Part shown: piece by piece, positions 1 to 5,583 of the stretch | Layout: every line of letters begins with the position of its first letter | How positions within the stretch are numbered: position 1 is the first letter of the stretch | Assembly: GCA_031278835.1 (NCBI GenBank) | Contig: JAITJP010000217.1 | Coordinates: 1 to 5,708, forward strand | Source of the DNA: Deltaproteobacteria bacterium | GTDB taxonomy: Bacteria; Desulfobacterota; Desulfarculia; Adiutricales; Adiutricaceae | Reading direction: 5' to 3' | DNA length: 5,708 nt | The notes under the pieces: generated by a model | What the model was told of the DNA's origin: nothing | What the model saw: only the letters and a program-made list of their open reading frames with translations | Database searches by the model: none | Position numbers and translations under genes: made by a program

Positions 1-25
1 CTCTCGATAATCGTTAGGAGGAGCT

Positions 26-1015
26 ATGTCTGTCACTGTCACGGTAATTTTAATTGGTTTGGCCTTTTTTTTGCTCTTTATTTTCGTAAATTACGTGAGG
101 ATTGTGCCGCAAAATCAGGCTTTCGTGGTGGAGAGGCTGGGTAAGTATTCAAGCACTTTGATTTCCGGTTTTCACCTATTGATTCCTTTTTTTGACCGGG
201 TGGCCTACAAGCATACCTTGAAAGAGCAGGTCATTGACGTTCCGCCGCAGATTTGTATCACCAGAGACAATATCTCGGTTGAGGTGGACGGGGTTTTGTA
301 CATGACCGTCATGGATCCACGGCTAGCTAGTTACGGGGTGAGCAATTACCACAGCGCGGCCATTCAGATGTCCCAAACCACCATGAGAAGCGTCATCGGT
401 AAACTGGAACTTGACCGGACTTTTGAGGAAAGGGAGTCCATTAACGCTGACATCATAAACGCCGTGGATAAGGCCTCAGCCCCTTGGGGAGTCAAGGTTA
501 ACCGCTACGAGGTTAAAAACATCACCCCGCCCCAGTCCATCAAAGACGCCATGGAAAAGCAGATGCGGGCTGAAAGGGAAAAAAGGGCCCTGATCGCCGA
601 GTCCGAGGGGGAAAAGCAAGCCAAGATTAATATCGCCGAGGGCGAGAAGCAGGCCAAGATCAATATCGCCGAGGGCGAGCGCCAGCAATTGATCAATATC
701 TCCGAGGGCGAAAAGCAGCGTCGGATTAACGAAGCCGCCGGACGGGCCCAGGAAATTTCCATGGTGGCCCAGGCCACCTCCGAGGCCTTAAAGATCGTGG
801 GTAAGGCCATTACCGAGGAGGGCGGTCTGGAGGCCGTCTCGCTTAGGATAGTCGAAAGTTACTTAAATGAGTTTGGCAAGTTGGCCAAGGTCAATAACAC
901 CATGATCATCCCCTCGAACGTGGTCGATTTGGCCTCCATGGTGGCCGTGGGTAAGGAAGTCATCACGGCCGGCCGGGACCAAGAAGTCACCAAAAGTCAG
1001 CCAATCAAGAAATAG
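26..1015 (+). CDS. qmcA: Stomatin/prohibitin-family (SPFH, band 7) membrane protein, QmcA-like
   Basis: This 329-residue protein matches the E. coli QmcA/paraslipin branch of the SPFH family in length and layout. Residues 5-23 form one hydrophobic N-terminal segment that anchors it in the inner membrane. The SPFH domain follows (about 25-180), with the family signatures VPQNQAFVVERLGKY (28-41), IPFFDRV (53-59), SINADI (138-143) and PWGVKVNRYEVKNITPP (153-169). A charged coiled-coil region (about 175-260) holds four 11-residue repeats, and the hydrophobic C-terminal part (about 265-312) is typical of the oligomerising end. Family members build ring or cage oligomers at membrane microdomains and are linked to protein quality control with FtsH or to NfeD partners; the exact role here is inferred. 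The ATG has AGGAGG 4 nt upstream. There is no room for a promoter in the window, so it is probably cotranscribed with an upstream gene, often nfeD in this family. The family call is secure; the symbol follows the closest E. coli relative and is less so. Confidence 0.93.
   Translation: MSVTVTVILIGLAFFLLFIFVNYVRIVPQNQAFVVERLGKYSSTLISGFHLLIPFFDRVAYKHTLKEQVIDVPPQICITRDNISVEVDGVLYMTVMDPRLASYGVSNYHSAAIQMSQTTMRSVIGKLELDRTFEERESINADIINAVDKASAPWGVKVNRYEVKNITPPQSIKDAMEKQMRAEREKRALIAESEGEKQAKINIAEGEKQAKINIAEGERQQLINISEGEKQRRINEAAGRAQEISMVAQATSEALKIVGKAITEEGGLEAVSLRIVESYLNEFGKLAKVNNTMIIPSNVVDLASMVAVGKEVITAGRDQEVTKSQPIKK
605..736 (+). repeat. Four tandem 33-bp units coding 11-residue coiled-coil repeats
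   Basis: Four consecutive in-frame units (605-637, 638-670, 671-703, 704-736) encode residues 194-237. The first three follow EG(E)(K/R)Q...INI(A/S). Units 1 and 2 encode the identical peptide EGEKQAKINIA with only synonymous differences; unit 3 begins EGERQQLIN and unit 4 EGEKQRRIN. An 11-residue period fits a hendecad coiled coil, and QmcA relatives carry similar AEGEKQ repeats, so the protein pattern is normal for the family. The near-identity of units 1 and 2 suggests recent duplication or conversion. Confidence 0.9.
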
Positions 1016-1031
1016 CCCCAAAAAAATGCCC

Positions 1032-1073
1032 AAAAAAAAAGCCCAATCGCCTCTGGTGATTGGGTTTTTTTTT
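1032..1073. terminator. Bidirectional intrinsic terminator between convergent genes
   Basis: The arms CCCAATCGCC (1042-1051) and GGTGATTGGG (1055-1064) form a 10-bp stem with one G-T wobble and a TCT loop. Nine A residues precede the stem (1032-1040, with one G between) and nine T residues follow it directly (1065-1073). Read on the plus strand this is a textbook rho-independent terminator 26 nt after the SPFH stop codon. Read on the minus strand it offers the same stem and a U tract to the nadB operon, about 47 nt past its last stop. No other terminator-like structure lies between the two genes. Confidence 0.9.
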
Positions 1074-1098
1074 GGGAGTAAATAGATTGGCAGGCTTT

Positions 1099-1127
1099 TG
1101 GCCAGTAAGCCTAGGGGTTACTGGCCA
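1099..1127 (-). repeat. Perfect 10-bp inverted repeat with the TPR-gene stop codon in its loop
   Basis: TGGCCAGTAA (1099-1108) and TTACTGGCCA (1118-1127) are exact reverse complements separated by 9 nt. The loop contains the TAG stop codon (1113-1111) of the minus-strand gene. The sequence past the stem is A-rich rather than U-rich in the mRNA, so this is not an intrinsic terminator by itself. It could stabilise the 3' end left by the terminator downstream, or mark a stop-proximal pause. The structure is plain; its role is unknown. Confidence 0.75.
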
Positions 1128-3663
1128 GGACGCTCAGGCGGCTTATTTCGGACTCGATCTCGGGCAGGCGATCGGTTAGGACATGATTGTCGAGGATTTT
1201 AACCCGGGCTTGGGTGAGGGCCTCCAGGGCGTTTTCCGTTTGGCCGGCTTTCTCCAGGACCCGGGCCTTGTAACGAAGGGCGGCGGTCATGATCAGGGTG
1301 CGATCGGGTTCAACGGTGGTGCCGGGATCGGCCGAAAGGGCCTCCAGGGCGGTCAGCAGGGCCGGCAGGTTACCGCTCTCTTCCAGATATTTTAAGTTTA
1401 GGCTTTGGTAGCGGCGATAGGGGGCGCTGTTAACCCCGTGGGTCTCGGCCGACCATTTCAGGGCCGAGTCGATCAGAGCGGAAAACTCCGGGAGCCTATT
1501 TAGGAGTTTTAGGGCGGCCAGTTCCACCCTCATGACCTCGGGACTGGCCGGGGCCTGGGCCGGGCGATTGGCCGGAAGAACGGCCTGCCAGAGGTGAGCT
1601 AAGCTAGTGGTGTCGCCTTGGTTTTTTTGGGCAAGCACTTGGGCGACGCGCTCGGTGGTGTTTTGGAAATTGGGATAGGCCTTTTGGGCGGCCTTTAGAG
1701 AGCTTTCGGCCAGGGAGCGGTAATTATTGGCGTCTTTGGAGCGGCCTAGGGAACCCACCAGATAGGCCAGTCTCAGGTAGAGAACGGAACTTAGGGGGTG
1801 GGTTTCGATGGCCTTATTGTTAAAAAGTTTTTTGGCCGCCGTAAGTCCGGCCACCAGTTCCATTTCAGCCTCAATGGCCGGGCGGTTTTCGGCCAACAGT
1901 AAGTCCGAAAGGCGAAGGGAGAGAATGATTAAAATGGTCAGGGTTTGGGTTTGGCCTTTGGGCAGGGTGGCGGCCAGGTCGCGGGCTTGGCGCAAGGCCG
2001 TTTCGGCCGCCGGGAAGTCCTTAAGCTCGGCCTTTTCCGTGGCCAGTAAGGCCAGGGCGTCGATCAGGTCTGATTTGGACAGGTCGATTTTTTCAGCCAA
2101 ACTGGCTAAGGCCTTTCTGGTCAATTCATCTAAAATGGCCGAGGATTCGGTAAGTTCGTTAATCGAGGCGTAGCCCTTGGCCACCTCCAGGCACAGAGAA
2201 AATAGCTCCTTAAAATGCTCCGACGGGTAAGGGGCCTGACAAGGCGGGGTCTCGGTGGGGCTTAGATCGCGGGCCAGGGCCATGGATAGGGCCGGGAGGA
2301 CCCGGGAATGGGCGTGGTGGCTCTTAAAAAACTCAATGATGTCCCTGGCCTCCTGGCGGTCAAAGGGCGGCGGGCCGCTGGCTGGGGCCGGAGGCGCCGG
2401 CTCCTCGGCTGGGGCGCTTAGGGCCTCGGCTGGTCCGGCTTGGTCGACTTGCTCGGGCAGGCCGGCTGAGGCCGGAGCCGGAGCGGCTGAGGCCGAGCTA
2501 GGAGCGGCTGAGGCTGGGTCCTTTGATTCGGGAACCCTTTGGTTTGGGTCGGTATTTTGGGCCGGATCCAGGGGCTCGGTAAAAAAGGCCCGGAGTTCCT
2601 CGCCGCGGCCTTGGGCTTCAAAGGCCAGAAATAGGATACTGAGGCTGTCGCGGATGACCGGCTGGGTTTGGTCAGCCCCGGCCTCGAGGGCTTGGGCCAC
2701 GGCCTCCAGGAGTAGATCACCAGCCACGGCCGAACGGGAAAGGGCCATTAGGGAAGTGGCCATGGAGTTCACGGCGGCCAGGGTTTTGGAATCAGCCGGG
2801 CCCAGTTCTTTGTGGCGGATGCGCCAGGAGATGCCGGCCTCGTTTAAGCCGTTGTCGTAATCTTGTTGATGAAATAGGGCCAGGGCCAGGCCTAGTCGAT
2901 CCGAGGCTTCCTTAAGGCCGCCTTGTTCTGGGGGAAAACCGGACAGGGCCAGGGCTTGTGAGTATTGGAGTTTGGCTTGACCGTAATTTAGGAGCCGGAG
3001 GTTGGTGGCCGCCAAAAGGGAGAGAACCCGGGGGTCGGGCTGATTTTCGTCTAAGAGAGTTTCAAAATCTTTGAGGGCCTCCTCGAAACGAAAATCCAAA
3101 AAAGCCTCAACAGCGGTGGCCAGGTTTTCCTCTCGATCGTCTAGTTTTTTAAATTCTTCAAGCCAAGGGGGCTTGGTAAAGATTGGGGCGGCCTCGGAGC
3201 CGTCCACCCAGTTCCAGGCCCCGTTTAGAGCCTGATTGTAAAGATCGTCTGATTGGGATTCTGCCAATTGGTTTGGGGCCAAGAAAAAAAAGGAGCCTAT
3301 GACCGCGCCGGCGATGATTAAAACGGCCAGGGCCAGGGCCAGGGCGGCTTTTTTGGTGGGGCTTAGACTAGCCGGGCCCAGTTTGGAGAGGATTTTGGAT
3401 TGGCCTAGGGCGCTTAGGCCAGCCTTTAGGCCCTTTAGGCCCTTGAGGCCCTTGGGGGCCGAGCTTGGCTCATCGGGGTTTTTGGGATTTTTGGGATTGT
3501 CGAGGTCGTTTTCCTGGTCAGCGGCCTCGATCAGGCGCCGGGGCTTTTCCTCCGGGGCGCTTAGGCTCCGGGGATCGCTTAGGGAATTGGCCGTCGAGGC
3601 CTCCTTGGGGTCAGTTTGATCAGGCGGCCGACCGGAGCGGCCTTGCTCGGGGGGCAGGGCCAT
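1111..3663 (-). CDS. Large membrane-anchored TPR-like repeat protein
   Basis: The protein has 850 residues. Residues 1-105 are hydrophilic and Pro/Lys-rich, with short tandem repeats (NPK at 56-64, GLK at 72-80). A single transmembrane segment lies at about 106-129, preceded by KK (104-105), so by the positive-inside rule the N-terminus is cytoplasmic and about 720 residues face the periplasm. The exported part is helical with TPR-like hairpins at about 181-242, 255-330 (kinesin-light-chain-like spacing), 483-567, 622-661, 737-778 and 790-824. A Pro/Ala/Ser-rich linker (about 364-434) splits the repeats into two lobes. No catalytic motif is visible; such proteins usually scaffold protein complexes, and the partner is unknown. 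The start lies 2 nt after the nadB stop with no Shine-Dalgarno, pointing to translational coupling; the next in-frame ATG is at residue 301 and would remove the anchor. TPR assignment is by eye on helix pattern and is degenerate. I do not recognise a named family. Confidence 0.85.
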   Translation of the reverse strand: MALPPEQGRSGRPPDQTDPKEASTANSLSDPRSLSAPEEKPRRLIEAADQENDLDNPKNPKNPDEPSSAPKGLKGLKGLKAGLSALGQSKILSKLGPASLSPTKKAALALALAVLIIAGAVIGSFFFLAPNQLAESQSDDLYNQALNGAWNWVDGSEAAPIFTKPPWLEEFKKLDDREENLATAVEAFLDFRFEEALKDFETLLDENQPDPRVLSLLAATNLRLLNYGQAKLQYSQALALSGFPPEQGGLKEASDRLGLALALFHQQDYDNGLNEAGISWRIRHKELGPADSKTLAAVNSMATSLMALSRSAVAGDLLLEAVAQALEAGADQTQPVIRDSLSILFLAFEAQGRGEELRAFFTEPLDPAQNTDPNQRVPESKDPASAAPSSASAAPAPASAGLPEQVDQAGPAEALSAPAEEPAPPAPASGPPPFDRQEARDIIEFFKSHHAHSRVLPALSMALARDLSPTETPPCQAPYPSEHFKELFSLCLEVAKGYASINELTESSAILDELTRKALASLAEKIDLSKSDLIDALALLATEKAELKDFPAAETALRQARDLAATLPKGQTQTLTILIILSLRLSDLLLAENRPAIEAEMELVAGLTAAKKLFNNKAIETHPLSSVLYLRLAYLVGSLGRSKDANNYRSLAESSLKAAQKAYPNFQNTTERVAQVLAQKNQGDTTSLAHLWQAVLPANRPAQAPASPEVMRVELAALKLLNRLPEFSALIDSALKWSAETHGVNSAPYRRYQSLNLKYLEESGNLPALLTALEALSADPGTTVEPDRTLIMTAALRYKARVLEKAGQTENALEALTQARVKILDNHVLTDRLPEIESEISRLSVLASNP
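2480..2514 (-). repeat. Direct repeat in the Pro/Ala-rich linker
   Basis: GGAGCGGCTGAGGC occurs at 2480-2493 and again at 2501-2514, 21 bp (seven codons) apart. It lies inside the linker that encodes SASAAPAPASA-type sequence. The in-frame spacing suggests the linker grew by slippage or unequal exchange, and linkers like this often vary in length between strains. Confidence 0.7.
3424..3450 (-). repeat. Tandem 9-bp repeat coding Gly-Leu-Lys x3
   Basis: Three adjacent 9-bp units (plus-strand CTTTAGGCC, CTTTAGGCC, CTTGAGGCC) encode GLKGLKGLK at residues 72-80 of the TPR protein, with a degenerate fourth unit just beyond 3450. They lie in the cytoplasmic N-terminal tail, about 25 residues before the membrane segment, and add positive charge there. 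Confidence 0.85.
3472..3498 (-). repeat. Tandem 9-bp repeat coding Asn-Pro-Lys/Asp x3
   Basis: The plus-strand unit TTTTTGGGA recurs with a 9-bp period and encodes NPKNPKNPD at residues 56-64 of the TPR protein. It is separate from the GLK repeat 21 bp away. Both are in frame and are likely slippage products in a poorly constrained, probably disordered tail. Confidence 0.8.
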
Positions 3664-3665
3664 TT

Positions 3666-5294
3666 TTACAGACTACTGACCCGGCTTAGCCGGACCCGGG
3701 GGCTGGGGTTTTCCAAAATGGTGTCTTTTAAAAATCGCTGATCGTCTCGGTGGGGCCAGGACAGGCTGTAGTGAAGTCCTCGGGATTCTTTACGAAGGGT
3801 GGCGCTTTGGATGATCAGATCGGCCACCACGGCGATATTTCTGACCTCGATTAGATCGGCGTCCACCTCGAAGTTTCTAAAAAAGTCATCGATTTCACTT
3901 TTAACCAATTCCAGGCGCTTGGCGGCCATGGCCAGCCTTTGATCGGATCTGACCAGGCCCACGTAATTCCACATAAAGCGCCTTATTTCGTCCCAGCTAT
4001 GGGAGATGACCACGGCCTCGGAGGGTAGGTGACCCACCCGGCCGTCCGGCCAGGGGCTAAGATCCGAGCCGTCCGGATGCCGGCGCTGGCGGATTTCCAG
4101 GCAAGCCGCCTTGGAGGCCCGATCGGCCATGACCAGGGCTTCAAGCAAACTGTTTGAGGCCAAGCGATTGGCCCCGTGAAGGCCGGTGGCGGCCACTTCG
4201 CCAATGGCGTAAACGCCCTGGATATCGGTGCGGCCGTCCAAGTCAACGGCCAAACCGCCGCATTGGTAATGGGCGGCCGGGACCACCGGTATGGGTTCTT
4301 TGGTGATGTCAATACCCAGGGACAGACAGGTGGCGTAGATCTTGGGGAAACGATCTTTAATAAACTCAGCCGGCTTACTGGTAATGTCCAGAAAAACGTT
4401 TTGGGCCCCGGTTTTTTTCATGGAAGCGTCGATGGCCAGGGCCACCACGTCCCTTAGGGCCAGATCGCCTTGGGGGTGGCCTTCCATGATGGCCCGGCCC
4501 TCCTGGTCAATCAGGCGGCCGCCTTCACCGCGGACGGCTTCGGAGATCAGAAAATTTCTGGCGTTGGGATGGTAAAGGCAGGTGGGATGAAACTGGACAA
4601 ACTCCATGTTGGAAACTTTGGCCCCGGCTCGCCAGCCAATGGCCAAACCGTCTCCGGTGGCCCCATCGGGGTTGGTCGTGTAGAGATAGACTTTTCCGGA
4701 GCCCCCGGTGGCCAAAACTATGACTTTGGCCAAAAAGGGCGAGATTAGGCCGGTATCGGTGTTTAAGACCCAAAGGCCAATGGCTCTAAGGCTTCCGTCA
4801 GGCTCATAGCGAAGGATAAGATCCAGGGCCTGGTGGTTTTCCATGATCTCCACGCCTGGGTCCGATAAGGCCATTTCCCCCAAAACCTTCTGGACGGCTT
4901 GGCCGGTCATGTCTTTGGCGTGGATGATCCGGCGGCGGCTGTGGCCGCCTTCCCGGCCCAGTTCCGGGATATCGGGATGATCGACTTGGGAAGAAAAAGG
5001 CACCCCCAGGTCCAGCAATTCCTTAATCATTTTTGGCCCGGCTTCCACCACGGTTTTAACGGCCTTCAGGTGGGATAACCCGCAGCCGGAATCCAAGGTA
5101 TCGGCCACGTGGTATTCCAAAAGATCGTCGTTACCCATGACCGCGGCTATGCCGCCCTGGGCCAAGTTGGTGTTGGTGTCATTGGCCTTTTTCTTGGCCA
5201 AGATGACCACCGTGCCATGAGATCGGGCTTTAAGGGCGAAGCATAAACCGGCCACGCCCGTGCCCACGACCAAAAAATCCGAAGTGCGGATCAA
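3666..5294 (-). CDS. nadB: L-aspartate oxidase (NAD biosynthesis)
   Basis: NadB is the FAD-dependent enzyme that oxidises L-aspartate to iminoaspartate, which NadA condenses with dihydroxyacetone phosphate to quinolinate; it acts in the cytoplasm. With the start chosen here it has 542 residues, close to the E. coli enzyme. Visible marks are the FAD motif GTGVAG (11-16), NLAQGGIAAV (43-52), the substrate/flavin segment EGGHSRRRIIHAKDMTG (115-131), HPTCLYHP (236-243), the RGEGG and LALRDVV motifs with Arg281, AAHYQCGG with His342, and HGANRLASNSLLE with Arg377 and Ser380/382. These correspond to active-site positions known from E. coli NadB. A helical C-terminal domain of the succinate dehydrogenase/fumarate reductase type follows (about 430-515). 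The fit to NadB beats that to the related SdhA/FrdA flavoproteins. The start is TTG 5294, because GGAGGG lies 7 nt before it; the longer frame from TTG 5309 has no Shine-Dalgarno. The TPR gene follows after 2 nt. nadA and nadC are not in the window. Confidence 0.95.
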   Translation of the reverse strand: MIRTSDFLVVGTGVAGLCFALKARSHGTVVILAKKKANDTNTNLAQGGIAAVMGNDDLLEYHVADTLDSGCGLSHLKAVKTVVEAGPKMIKELLDLGVPFSSQVDHPDIPELGREGGHSRRRIIHAKDMTGQAVQKVLGEMALSDPGVEIMENHQALDLILRYEPDGSLRAIGLWVLNTDTGLISPFLAKVIVLATGGSGKVYLYTTNPDGATGDGLAIGWRAGAKVSNMEFVQFHPTCLYHPNARNFLISEAVRGEGGRLIDQEGRAIMEGHPQGDLALRDVVALAIDASMKKTGAQNVFLDITSKPAEFIKDRFPKIYATCLSLGIDITKEPIPVVPAAHYQCGGLAVDLDGRTDIQGVYAIGEVAATGLHGANRLASNSLLEALVMADRASKAACLEIRQRRHPDGSDLSPWPDGRVGHLPSEAVVISHSWDEIRRFMWNYVGLVRSDQRLAMAAKRLELVKSEIDDFFRNFEVDADLIEVRNIAVVADLIIQSATLRKESRGLHYSLSWPHRDDQRFLKDTILENPSPRVRLSRVSSL

Positions 5295-5301
5295 AGGCTG
5301 G

Positions 5302-5307
5302 CCCTCC
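5302..5307 (-). promoter_or_regulatory. Shine-Dalgarno that places the nadB start at TTG 5294
   Basis: GGAGGG on the minus strand (5307 down to 5302) is the only good ribosome-binding site near the nadB start. It is 7 nt from TTG 5294, which yields an N-terminus leading straight into TSDFLVVGTGVAG. It lies inside the five extra codons of the TTG 5309 frame and therefore cannot serve that start. No ATG or GTG is available in frame between the upstream stop at 5348 and the FAD motif. Confidence 0.75.
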
Positions 5308-5312
5308 AACCG

Positions 5313-5396
5313 GGGGCCAAACCTAAAGGGCCGGCCCCGAGTGACTCAAGGTTTTTTTAGTACGGCCAAATAAGCTGGCCGCGCCAAAACGGCCAG
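5313..5396 (-). promoter_or_regulatory. nadB leader with overlapping alternative hairpins
   Basis: Three stems can form in the nadB leader. Stem A pairs 5375-5381 (CTGGCCG) with 5390-5396 (CGGCCAG), 7 bp. Stem B pairs 5363-5368 (CGGCCA) with 5376-5381 (TGGCCG), 6 bp, and shares an arm with A, so the two exclude each other. Stem C pairs 5313-5318 (GGGGCC) with 5333-5338 (GGCCCC), 6 bp, just ahead of the Shine-Dalgarno; the GGCCC of that arm could alternatively pair with GGGCC at 5300-5304 and mask the ribosome-binding site. This could be a folding switch, but the region is so rich in GGCC that chance pairing is a real alternative. It matches no NAD-related riboswitch I know. Confidence 0.4.
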
Positions 5397-5476
5397 AAAG
5401 GTTTTTAATTAATCCTAAACTACAAAAAAAATTAGCGTAGACTTTGTTAATTGTGTCGCGTTTTTTTTGATTTTTT

Positions 5477-5505
5477 ATAAAAGCCAAGCTACATATACGT
5501 TTCAA
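5477..5505 (-). promoter_or_regulatory. Possible sigma-70 promoter for the nadB operon
   Basis: On the minus strand TTGAAA (5505-5500) and TTTTAT (5482-5477) are 17 nt apart, matching the -35 box at 5 of 6 and the -10 box at 4 of 6 positions. Transcription would begin near 5470 and leave a leader of roughly 175 nt containing the alternative hairpins. The segment is AT-rich, so matches of this quality can arise by chance. If it belongs to an inserted element, the native nadB promoter may have been replaced. Confidence 0.35.
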
Positions 5506-5520
5506 GAAAAACATTTTTTT

Positions 5521-5582
5521 TGAATCGCTCTTGACTTTCTATTTTGTATACGCTATTGTTATCGTATACAAGGAGCGATTCA
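5521..5582 (+). repeat. Two nested perfect inverted repeats enclosing promoter and ribosome-binding site
   Basis: The outer arms are TGAATCGCTC (5521-5530) and GAGCGATTCA (5573-5582), an exact 10-bp match. The inner arms are TTGTATACG (5544-5552) and CGTATACAA (5563-5571), an exact 9-bp match around a 10-nt loop. A T-G wobble (5543-5572) joins them, so 5563-5582 would be paired continuously, with a 12-nt bulge (5531-5542) only on the 5' side. The 3' strand contains the whole Shine-Dalgarno AAGGAG (5570-5575) and ends one base before the start codon. As DNA, the inner repeat is also a plausible repressor operator, since its arms flank the -10 box. Confidence 0.85.
5531..5559 (+). promoter_or_regulatory. 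Sigma-70-type promoter of the plus-strand gene
   Basis: TTGACT (5531-5536; 5 of 6 to consensus) and TATTGT (5554-5559; 4 of 6) are separated by the optimal 17 nt. Transcription would start near 5566, giving a leader of about 18 nt that keeps AAGGAG (5570-5575, 8 nt from the ATG) but lacks the 5' arms of both inverted repeats. The -35 box begins exactly where the outer 5' arm ends. Confidence 0.65.
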
Positions 5583-5583
5583 T

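Larger units (their letters stand above)
5295..5583. other. Divergent intergenic region between nadB and the plus-strand gene
   Basis: The nadB-proximal third (to about 5396) is GC-rich and packed with GGCC hairpins. From about 5397 on it is strongly AT-rich with several A/T runs. It contains a possible nadB promoter, a good promoter for the plus-strand gene, and nested inverted repeats, all listed separately. I see no tRNA, known riboswitch fold or convincing small gene. If the plus-strand gene is a transposase, the left end of its element should lie here, but I could not identify a terminal inverted repeat without the other end. Confidence 0.7.

Noticed and set aside
1..17. Possible last codons (Leu-Asp-Asn-Arg-stop) of an upstream plus-strand gene such as nfeD, with its TAG overlapping the Shine-Dalgarno of the SPFH gene.
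   Set aside because: Only four codons are visible and another frame is also open here, so the gene cannot be supported from this window.
476..810. Two open frames on the minus strand opposite the SPFH coiled-coil repeats.
   Set aside because: They mirror the 33-bp repeats and give repetitive Leu/Gly- or Ser/Cys-rich peptides; the plus-strand frame is a clear family member.
1183..3689. Several plus-strand open frames opposite the TPR-like gene (for example 1183-1395, 1808-2173, 2255-2860, 3299-3619).
   Set aside because: They are rich in Arg/Ala/Ser/Gly, lack ribosome-binding sites and recognisable motifs, and are explained by codon bias of the minus-strand gene.
3983..4773. Open frames overlapping nadB on both strands (for example 3983-4312 minus, 4176-4457 plus, 4470-4748 plus).
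   Set aside because: The conserved NadB motifs occupy this DNA in the proper frame, and the alternatives have no family features.
5340..5365. Possible plus-strand terminator formed by GAGTGACTC followed by a T7 run.
   Set aside because: The stem is only three or four base pairs around a tiny loop, and no plus-strand transcript is expected to end there.
5323..5514. A 63-codon minus-strand frame from ATG 5514 upstream of nadB.
   Set aside because: There is no clear Shine-Dalgarno, its composition follows the AT-to-GC transition, and it would run through the possible nadB promoter and the leader hairpins. A leader peptide cannot be fully excluded.
5521..5582. IS200/IS605-type subterminal hairpin recognised by a Y1 transposase.
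   Set aside because: The protein start downstream shows none of the TnpA-Y1 N-terminal features, and the repeats embrace a promoter and ribosome-binding site rather than an element end.
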